The translations under genes were made by a program, and so were the position numbers. Shown one piece after another: positions 56,194 through 64,000 of a DNA stretch of 64,000 nt (positions within the stretch are counted from its first letter, which is position 1; the number at the start of each line of letters is the position of its first letter). Source of the DNA: Arctopsyche grandis (Eukaryota > Arthropoda > Insecta > Trichoptera > Hydropsychidae); contig NC_135356.1 of NCBI RefSeq assembly GCF_051622035.1, forward strand, positions 4,862,579-4,926,578, in the 5' to 3' direction. The notes under the pieces were generated by a model, which searched no databases, was not told where the DNA came from, and saw only the letters and a program-made list of their open reading frames with translations.

Positions 56194-59093
56194 TTAGTTT
56201 TCATCATTTTTACTTTGTTCATCTAAGCCGGACAGAATGCAGTTTTTCTCCAAATTTTCTATTCTACGTTTCATGCTTTTCATTGAATCTTTCATCTCAT
56301 CGAAGGCTTTTGAATAGCCTATCATATTTTGTACAGTATTCTTATTGGACAAGTCTCTCTTAGAGAGGTGTCGCCTCGTCCTTATGGCGTTAAAGGTCGA
56401 GGAAGAACCGCAGAATCCTCCGTCGCAGTCACTACAATCGGCCCAATGCCTCATGTCCATTTTGGGCACTTCATAGCATTCGATCAATCCTTCTTGAACT
56501 TCGGGCAGTAGGAAAACATCTTCCGACACCAAATCCATGTCGTCACCGTTGTCGCACAGTACTCTGGCCAGTGTCGTCTGTCTGATTTGGTTCAATTGTT
56601 CACGTTTGAATATGCCTGGGTTCTCATACCAGAAGCGATCTCCATCACGTAACCTCCTGAATTGTTCCACCAACAGACACTGGAACAGCGGACCGACCTT
56701 GGCTCCCTCAACCTGATCTTCTAATATTCCACCGACCCACACGTCTATGTTGTGGACGCTTCCGTATAATTCTTGCAGTTTGCGTCTCATTCCCGCATCA
56801 GATATCTCCTGGCTCAAATCGTCGAATGTTTCAACTTGGGACATATTACACACTCGCCTCCACTCAGTGTAAGGTGGTATTGCGTGATCTCTAGATCTTT
56901 GGATATTCATTGCGGCGAGATCTAAAGCTACGGCGTGGGCGACTTGAAACAGTTTTTCGGTTAAATCTGAATTTAAATTCTCACCGGGAGTCTTGAGCTT
57001 TGCTGGCACTGCGAACAATCCACGTAACAGTGGGTCTATTCCGCCTTCTTCGACTACTCTCCAGGACGCAAAGAATGCCTTGTGCAATGGCAAATGTCCT
57101 TCAGATATTTCGTTGAAGTCGTTATCGAATCTATGCAGAATTGGATTGATGAGCGAGTGTCCAAATCGGAGTGCAGCCGTAGCGAATACGTTCGATATTG
57201 TCGGATTTACATTCGGATCATACTGTCTTGTACCACTATTTAATTTATCAATTCCAGACGGACCTAATATGATGGGTAACCAGTGGTTGTAGGTAATATG
57301 TTGCATTTGAGCACCGACTATCTTCCTTGATTCGTGATACAATACATCGCCGCTCCAGTGAGGATTGAGAGACTTTAATTCAATAGCTATTCGATTATGT
57401 TCTCTGAACCAAAGTGTATGCATAGAGAGCAACCCAACCTGTTCATTAGCGCGTATATCACCGGCGATGAAACATTTTATGTCGGATTCTAATGCTCCAC
57501 GACGGCAGTCCATTTCTTGTGCTCCTGAAGAATACGGCAACAGTGCCTTCTTACCTGGAAACGTTACACCTTCTCTCAACAGACCGTCATCAGTAGTTAA
57601 ATTGCGAAGGTCTTCAGCGATGTTTTCATCATAGCCGTACACTTGGGATGCATCTATGAATGTTGTGAGTTGATTGATTTGTTCCCTGGGTTGAACTTCG
57701 TTGAAGAAGACAGAAGTCATACCTGATCCACATACCGAACTAGACCTTATAAAATCAATACATCTTCTATTGCTAACTCTGGGATCGTTTTGGGGAATGT
57801 CGATTGGGAAACAGGGAGCTGCGTAATCGCACGATCTTTTGCAATCTATTCCGTCCCAGCTTTGAGACGTTACTGACGGCGTTGCATGGTCCATATCGTG
57901 ATCTAAAAATTGACCCCACTGCATCACCATATGTGAAATGCGTGAATCAGGTGTGACCTTAGTGGTAGATATCAATTTTGATGATACTAATCTCGCACTT
58001 GGAAGAGTGTAGCCGTTGTACTTCATATCTTTCGACCATCCGACCGGTTGACTGAATCCATTTTCGTATATGGGTTTTAAGATTCTCCTAAACCCGATAT
58101 TCGATGCTCCCCATGTGGGATGTTCTAAGTTGTTACAAGTGCCATCGATTGAGCGGTATTTTGAGTGGAAGCACACATTTGTGCAGTTGTTTTCGATACG
58201 ATGGCTCGTACAACCGGATAATTTAGCAACTAGACTTAAATGTTCTGGTGAGAGTAGTTCTTTATAGTTGAAATTTGAAGTTATGCTAACGTTTTTACCC
58301 AAGTTTACGTGGCGTCTGATATTGGTTAAGGTACGCTCGTAGACTTCGGCTGCTCGTGCCAATTCTCTCTGTGGGGCGTTTGGGAATCTCACAATCCGAT
58401 AAAGATCACCCATGTTGGGACGAGCATCACGGTCACCAAAGAGAGACTCAACAGTTCTGTTTATAGCGGAATCGACTTCTTGAACGGCTTCGGCAAAAGC
58501 GATCCTCACAAAAGGATTGCCGGGTTGAGTCGGCGAGTCGTCTTCTTTTATGGTGACTACCCCAGATGCTGTGACCCTTCCGTTCTCGTTCACAAGGGTG
58601 CATTCATATCGGCCGTTGTCCTCTTGGGTCACGTTAGCTATGTATAAGTTGCCCGTTTGTGACACTCTGTGTCTGATCGTCCGGAACAAATTCGTTCCAT
58701 CCTTCTTCCACTGTATCTGCGGCGGTGGATTGCCTTTTCCCCGACAAGGTAACTCTATTGTACTTCCAGTCAAACTTTCTACATCGTACGGTTTGAATAT
58801 CAACTCTGGTAATTCTCTAATAGGCTGCCTTACCGTGATCGTTATCGATTTCTCCTTGAAGCCTTCGCTGTTTTCTGCTCGGCACATATAGTTACCCGTG
58901 TCGACAGTGTCCAATGGTGATATTTGCAACTGATTTGTTTCTATATATATCCTCCTATTTGGTGACACAGCTACGCCATTCCTGAACCAGGTCACAACCG
59001 GTGTTGGTAAACCGTGCACATCACACAATATTGTGAGTTGATCGCCGTGTGTATAATTCAACGGTGCGTACGTCATCGATATGATCGGTGGTT
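56194..59093 (-). CDS. Pxn: Peroxidasin terminal exon: Ig3, Ig4, peroxidase domain, coiled coil, stop
   Basis: A single 2.9-kb exon after the acceptor CTTTTGCAG. The first two bases complete a codon begun in the previous exon (Gln295). It encodes Ig3 (~296-382), Ig4 (~390-476), the whole peroxidase domain without introns, a Cys-rich tail (ADCSDCDGGFCG), a short coiled coil (MKDSMKSMKRRIENLEKNC) and the stop TAA. The uninterrupted catalytic region is notable because the LRR and Ig parts are split by introns. Confidence 0.96.
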
Positions 59094-62000
59094 CTGCAAA
59101 AGGAAAAGAAATGGTATTTGTCAGCCTAGCACAGAGTGATGAAGGGTTTAAGGTAATGTTTTATTGCTTTGTGGGAAATATTATGCGTATAATTTCACTA
59201 ACGGTATACTTTGAGAGAAGCTGTCGCAAAAATTTTTCCATGAATATTTTCAGCTTCACATCGGTATGTGCCTGTATTTTCACCGTCGATTTTCAATATG
59301 TTGATGCTGCCGTTTCGATATAGTTTGATCTTGTCGGAGAGTATCATTCTTTGCTCGTTGTGATACCAAGTAATGTGAGGATGAGGTTTGCCCTTGGCGA
59401 GACAGTCCAGTCTCACCGATTTGTCATTGAATCTCACCGTTTTGCTGTTAGGCAAGATGGAAAATTGTGGTGGAACTGAAATGTAAAAGTAAATTTTCAT
59501 ATACTATGTAAATTGCAAATTAGATGACTTCTGACGACTGATGACTGATGACACTGCCCTGTAAGATTCATTTCATTTTACGTTAGTTCTAAATATTAAT
59601 GAAATTAAAGGAATACTCTATTATTTAACGCATTTCAGTAATTACAATACACAGTCTTATGCTCTGAACGCCATTTGATGTAATTTTTAGCTTTGTTTAG
59701 TTTAAAAAGTTACCAATCGAGTACGCAGGTTCTTGCATATGAATGCGAGCTTCGTTCGACTTGACTTCACCGAGTGGATTCTTTGCCATACATTCGAACA
59801 CACCCAGATCACTTTCGTCAGAATTGTCGATCTTTAATGAACCGTCTTCTAGAATTTGATATTTCGGATCTGAGAAAGGTATTTCGTTAGAATTTTTCAT
59901 CCACAATATTTCAGGTGTCGGATCTCCACTTACTTGGCAAGTAAAGAGTGCCGTACCACCAAAGCTTACTTCAACGTCTTTGGGACCATTTTTAATAGAA
60001 GGCTTTGCTGAAAATACAATACAAAAGCGTTTAAAACATGCCTATTCTTCCATTATTATTACATAAGATAAAATAGTAAGTGTGTTACCACAGTGTAAGT
60101 CAGATAATGCCATTGATATGAGGGAAACTCCCCGCATATCTTCAGGATTTTGGCAAGTGGCCGTTGCCTGCAGATTTTTCCCATTTGAATTTTTTTCGTT
60201 GATCATTTGCAGCAGCCACAGTATGGAGCAATCACATATTAGCAAATTACTGTCTAATCTTAATCTTTGCAATGACTTCAAATGATCAAATACTCGTTTG
60301 GGTAATTTATGTATTTTGTTATTTTGCAGAAATCTAAAAAAAAAGAAACAATAAATATGAGCAAATTAACTAAAAAGTAAATAAAATACATATATTTGTA
60401 TATAAAAATTATATTGAATATTTTTTTCATTGTAAATATTTATATGATCTCTTGGCTATTTATATAAATATTCAATATTTATTTAATTCAATATTAAAAG
60501 GTTTTCTAATATTTATTAATTATTTTAAAACTAAATTTAACTCCAAAAGATAAATCTAATAAATTGATCAGAGATACATTCTTTTCTAACAGAGTGGTTT
60601 CAGTTTGGAATAGTCTTCCCAACGATTTAGTAACCTCTATTAATATTAATATTTTTAAGAATAAACTTGATACTTTTTTTAAAACCAAAGGATTTTTGTG
60701 ATTCTTCTTTCCCATAATCATATTTCTGTATTTTTATCTTTTTTTGTTTATTTATTTTATATTTTTTTTTCTTCTCTTATTTTATTTTATTTTAATATTG
60801 TTTTTTTTTTAATGTATTTTAATTTTTCTCATTTTTTTATTGCATATATGTATAATTTGTAAAATAATGTTTATTCAAACCCCTTGGGCCTATCGGCTTT
60901 GCCGCCTCCCCCAAGTATATTAAATAAATAAATAAATAAATAAATTTGTCTCGGGAATAATTTTTCTAGTTGTTACGCAAACGGACTCATAAGAGGAATT
61001 TTTTATTTATTTACAAACAGTAGATAAAGTATCAATACATGAAGTTTTGTGATTATGAGAAAATTCGAAATCGAGATAAATATTAACTGATTTGAGACTT
61101 TTTTTGGATATTTTTTAAAAGAAAAAGAACAAATTTGACAAACCCGACGTGGGAACCTTTCCTTTTAGAAAAGCCAAAAATCAAGTTACCACATAATTTT
61201 TTCCACATTAAGGAATGAACGAAACTGAAAATTTATATTTATATTCTTTATGTATTATTTATTTCTCGCTGTGAATAAAATCTCTAAACTGGAAATAGTG
61301 ATTTTCTTTTAAACAATATTTCATTAATTTAAATTGACCTTTTAATGTTTTTAAATCTTTTTTTATATTCAATGCATATTATCTTTATAGCGATATTAAA
61401 TGATAAAAAAATTGAGCAACCGGAAGGACAACTTTTGCCTTATTGAAAATCTAAAATATGTGAATTGCTCAAACGTGTATTGAGAACGTTTTTATAGCTG
61501 GTATATGTTCATCATTACCGAATTTTGTTATTGATCTTTTTATATTCCTTGAATGTATACATATGTACATATATTGATCTTAAATCTTACTTTATACATA
61601 CATATGTACATATATACTATATACTTCCATACTTCTTACTATATATGTACATCCATTTATGTACATTTGTGGTAATCGGCCACTTGCAGATTAAAATGAA
61701 TAGTGATAAGCATCTAATAGCTATTTATTAACCACTTCATAGCCATAAGCACACTGGTGCGTGCTCCTTCGTTTTTAAGGCTATGACTCGAAATTAATTT
61801 TGGTTTTTTCACAGTGACATCTAAAAATATCCTGTGATACTAATGAAATTGAAAAAAGTCAATATTTTTCATTAGTTTGTGATATATTCAAGAGGCAGTG
61901 TCAAGGGTTGGCACTAAACATATAAATAATCGAATAATCGAATCGGTTTCTTGCGTGGCTATTAAGTGGTTAATAACTAACGTTGATGGATTGTCACTAA

Positions 62001-62140
62001 TGTTATTTTATAATTTTAAACGTTAATTAGCATATAATGGCTATACACTTTATTAACGTGACACTTACAATCTTTCCAAATTTTGCACGTGTGAAAAAAC
62101 TTCTTCATTGAATGCTGAAATTTCATTGTAATGCAAATAT
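56194..62140 (-). CDS. Pxn: Peroxidasin, 3' part of gene (5' exons outside window)
   Basis: Exons 62069-62140, 60089-60333, 59714-60007, 59203-59475 and 56194-59093 join in frame (boundary phases 2, 1, 1, 1) to give 1,260 visible residues. Order: LRR to ~residue 50, LRRCT with Cys57, 59, 84 and 105, four Ig domains (Cys pairs 129/178, 228/276, 318/365, 411/459 with core Trp 141, 240, 330, 423), an animal haem-peroxidase domain (~590-1160), then a coiled coil ending at a Cys. Peroxidase residues seen: Gln689, Asp692-His693 (distal, GQFLDHD), Arg842 and Glu845 (GDIRANEQ) and proximal His940 (RFGHSLI). In the family, this secreted enzyme makes hypobromous acid that forms sulfilimine crosslinks in collagen IV of basement membranes. 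A dibasic site (LSKRD, ~1206-1207) lies where family members are processed. No C-terminal VWFC domain is present before the stop. The signal peptide and first LRRs must lie beyond the right edge. Confidence 0.97.
59203..59475 (-). CDS. Pxn: Peroxidasin exon: second Ig domain
   Basis: 273 bp encoding one I-set Ig domain (Cys228, Trp240, GTYRCEAEN with Cys276). The acceptor is ACATTTCAG|TT. The donor must be TACC|GTTAGT, because only this phase-1 site joins the next exon in frame. Confidence 0.93.
59714..60007 (-). CDS. Pxn: Peroxidasin exon: first Ig domain
   Basis: 294 bp encoding Ig1 (FTCQVSGDPTPEILWMK to GVFECMAKNPLGE). The acceptor is TATTTTCAG|CA and the phase-1 donor is ATTG|GTAACT. A cryptic GTAAGT lies inside the exon (in CAAGTAAGTGG), but using it would break the Ig fold. 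Confidence 0.93.
60089..60333 (-). CDS. Pxn: Peroxidasin exon: last LRR and LRR C-terminal cap
   Basis: 245 bp encoding FLQNNKIHKLP (LRR), RLRLDSN, the CDC motif of the LRRCT and DLHC at the end. The acceptor is a long T-run plus AG; the donor is TGTG|GTAACA. It joins the upstream 72-bp LRR exon (phase 2) and the downstream Ig exon (phase 1). Confidence 0.92.
60505..60955 (+). mobile_element. LINE 3' end inside a peroxidasin intron
   Basis: The plus strand keeps the ORF tail RDTFFSNRVVSVWNSLPNDL, NIFKNKLDTFFKTKGFL and a stop, typical of the C-terminus of CR1/jockey-type reverse transcriptases. A T-rich 3' UTR, the conserved CCCCTTGGGCCTATCGGCTT and a (TAAA)n tail follow. Antisense to peroxidasin. 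Confidence 0.85.
61140..61445. repeat. Degenerate ~140-bp tandem repeat, relative of 9140-9950
   Basis: Motifs CCCGACGTGGGAACCTTTCC, ACTGGAAATAGTGATTTTCT and ACCGGAAGGACAACTTTTGC at 61143, 61288 and 61420. The shared line ATTTTGTTATTGATC...TATATTCCT after the last unit also follows the 9-kb array. Confidence 0.6.
61446..62068. other. Peroxidasin intron, AT-rich
   Basis: Many ATACATATGTACAT motifs; no exon seen. Confidence 0.5.
62069..62140 (-). CDS. Pxn: Peroxidasin exon: single LRR repeat
   Basis: Exactly 72 bp, i.e. one 24-residue leucine-rich repeat, phase 2 at both ends (acceptor TTTTCAG|A, donor GATT|GTAAGT). It reads YLHYNEISAFNEEVFSHVQNLERL across the junction. One repeat per exon is typical of LRR genes. 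I found no further LRR exon between 62140 and 64000. Confidence 0.88.
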
Positions 62141-63290
62141 CTGAAAAGAAGAAAAATTACAAATGTTCATAAGCTGCGCAAACACACATTAATTAATACA
62201 TAAAAACATAATGTAATATTTTTAATATACATATAATTCGCGCAGTGAATAAATGAGCAGAATTCAGTTACAAATTTTGGATACCAAATTGGAATTACAA
62301 ATAGTTGAAATTTCGCGGTTAATAGTATGGGGTTAATCGACCTATAATAATAAATAGTATGGGGTTAATCGACGAGTAATAAATATTGCAGCATTAAAAG
62401 TTATCGTTTTACATAGTTCGAATTAGTTCATAAGTCATGTAAATAAGTCAAATCACGTCAGTCGATAAGGATGATTCGACCTCGGAGTTGAAGTACGCGG
62501 TCTACATTGTTAATACGACATGCAAAACGCAAAGGCAAACAATATACATATTTATGTATGTACATATATACATACATATGTATGTATATTAGCAGTATTG
62601 ACGCACACGTATGGACGCGTCGATCGGAAAAAGCTGGTCGGGTCAGCTTTTCTTGATTCGATCTGATCGGAGAAAATTTTAGCACATAACCAGATGGCTG
62701 GAACGGATTTAGCAATTGAAATTTTTGTTGCCAATCGGTGGGTTCTCGGGATTGAAAGCTTCTAACTGTTTCGAATGAGAGTGTTGAGACTTCGTAGAGA
62801 TGCTGAGCGTGCTCTTTGTGAAATTTCAGTTCAGTATATCCTTTCTTCTGAGATGAATTTATGTGTCTAAATTTCGGGAGTTTCTAGAATATTTTATGTA
62901 ACACTGCTTTAGTATGTCTTTTAGTATTACATACATACATAAGTGTTCTATCAACGATCTTTGAATGTGACAAAAGCAAGTTGTAAAATCTTGAATTTCA
63001 ATTATTTCATATCTCGGGATTTTAGTAATTTCTTCTTCTTCTTCTTCTACTTATTAAAAAAAAAAAAAAACATTGAAAAAAATAGCGCACTCTTAGGGTT
63101 GGAACTATGTATTTAAAAAAGATATCTAAAACGTTTATTTCACATATCTCAAACTTTCAGTATGAGATCTGTACTTACTTGTTGGAAATAAAAAAAATGA
63201 ATAAATGCCGATCAAAATTTGTTTAATTTAAAAAAAGTTAGAAAATTCTAGTTAAATTCTAATATGGAAACTCAATTGTATCTACATAAT
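62141..63290. other. Peroxidasin intron or upstream DNA
   Basis: 62600-62850 is somewhat GC-richer (GACGCGTCGATCGG), but I found no LRR or signal-peptide exon. A (TTC)n run lies at ~63031-63050. The (AAT)-like short repeat TAGTATGGGGTTAATCGAC occurs twice at ~62325 and ~62356. Confidence 0.4.
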
Positions 63291-63667
63291 GGGTCTACGT
63301 GACTTGATAGAATGTTAAATGACAGAAAACGCAAATATTGGAAGGCAAAGATCTTAAGTCAAAAGATAAAAAAAAAAATGGTGCATGGTAAACGGTACAC
63401 ACTCACTTAATTTGCGCGAGCAGGATACAACAGGAACAAGAGGAACATGCTTTTCCTCCCGTATTCTGCGCGCGCACATTAATACGGGAGGAAAAGCCTG
63501 TTCCTCTTGTTCCTGTTGTATCCTGCTCGCGCAAATTAAGAGTATGTACCGTTTACCATGCACCATTTTTTTTTGATCTTTCGACTTAAGATCTTTCGAT
63601 TTTCGATCTTTGCCTTCCGATATTTGCGTTTTCTGTCATTTAACATTCTGTCAAGTCACGGAGACCG
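63291..63667. mobile_element. Mutator-like palindromic MITE (M), intact, 9-bp target duplication
   Basis: Ends GGGTCTACGTGACTTGATAG and, inverted, CGGTCTCCGTGACTTGACAG, flanked by CTACATAAT at 63282-63290 and 63668-63676. Palindromic arms as in the 41.6-kb copy. Confidence 0.93.
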
Positions 63668-63780
63668 CTACATAATATGTTACCGTTAAAGTTTATTGTC
63701 AGTTGTAATATATTATATCTGGCGTCTTAGATAATTCATATTTGAATACAACAAAAAAATAGTAGATATATGTTTCTCTT

Positions 63781-63966
63781 TATGAAAATAAAGTTTCTAC
63801 TAGCGAAAATACAGTTTCACTGGCAAAAATACAGTTTCACTAGCGATAATACATTTTCACTGGTAAAAATACAGTTTCACTGGTGAAAATACAATTTCAC
63901 TGGTGAAAATACAGTTTCACTAGCGAAAATATAGTTTCACTGGCGAAAATACAGTTTCACTGGTGG
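63781..63966 (+). repeat. 20-bp minisatellite, nine units
   Basis: Unit TAGCGAAAATACAGTTTCAC/TGGTGAAAATACAGTTTCAC repeated nine times in exact 20-bp register, ending at TGGTGG. Confidence 0.97.
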
Positions 63967-64000
63967 TCAGTAGTAATTATACATTAGTTACGACAGTTCA

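Noticed and set aside
63781..63966. CRISPR-like array
   Set aside because: Head-to-tail 20-bp repeats without spacers, in a eukaryotic genome.

Overview
This window looks like nuclear DNA of an insect. It is very AT-rich, full of ACATATGT/TATGTACA-type simple sequence and long (TA)n tracts, and packed with insect-type transposable elements: TTAA-flanked piggyBac-like MITEs, hAT, Tc1, palindromic Mutator-like MITEs, Helitrons, RTE-type and other LINEs, and tRNA-headed SINEs. The only two genes that can be read with confidence, peroxidasin and an ACOT13-type thioesterase, are split by GT-AG introns and resemble animal, insect-like proteins. I cannot fix the insect order from the sequence alone. 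I see no prokaryotic, viral or CRISPR content, and no new enzyme system. What is unusual here is transposon architecture.

Layout. 0-5 kb: Helitron-type ends, a 0.9-kb hAT-like repeat, an imperfect fold-back and a perfect small hairpin. 4.95-5.55 kb: a CpG-rich island that may be a promoter. 5.6-8.9 kb: piggyBac-like MITEs broken by Helitrons and Mutator-like MITE pieces. 9.1-9.95 kb: a degenerate ~148-bp tandem repeat, with a relative at 61 kb. 11-18.6 kb: dispersed MITEs, Helitron copies and one piggyBac-like element interrupted by two LINEs and a Helitron, with target duplications still visible. 18.6-24 kb: mostly unique AT-rich DNA plus two Helitron 3' ends. 23.8-25.84 kb: a Tc1-type relic with an apparent intron, split by an RTE insertion whose 5' side carries a perfect inverted copy of the Tc1 end (274-bp arms). 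26.1-27.4 kb: a triple nest (Helitron, then hAT, then Mutator-like MITE). 28-31 kb: repeats, then at 31.3 kb a probable first coding exon of an unknown minus-strand gene. 31.6-50.6 kb: MITEs, SINEs, a 244-bp tandem array (45.3-46.5 kb) and a solo LTR (48.8 kb). 51.6-52.9 kb: the three-exon thioesterase gene, plus strand. 53.7-54.9 kb: a near-complete but dead hAT element. 56.2-62.1 kb: five 3' exons of peroxidasin, minus strand, whose 5' exons lie off the right edge. 63.3-64 kb: a palindromic MITE and a 20-bp minisatellite.

The two genes are convergent neighbours (thioesterase rightward, peroxidasin leftward) with a hAT relic between them. The thioesterase would act on intracellular acyl-CoA and peroxidasin in the extracellular matrix; nothing here links them functionally. 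The rest is best read as a layered record of insertions: for many elements the exact target-site duplication can be seen, which gives the superfamily and the order of events.
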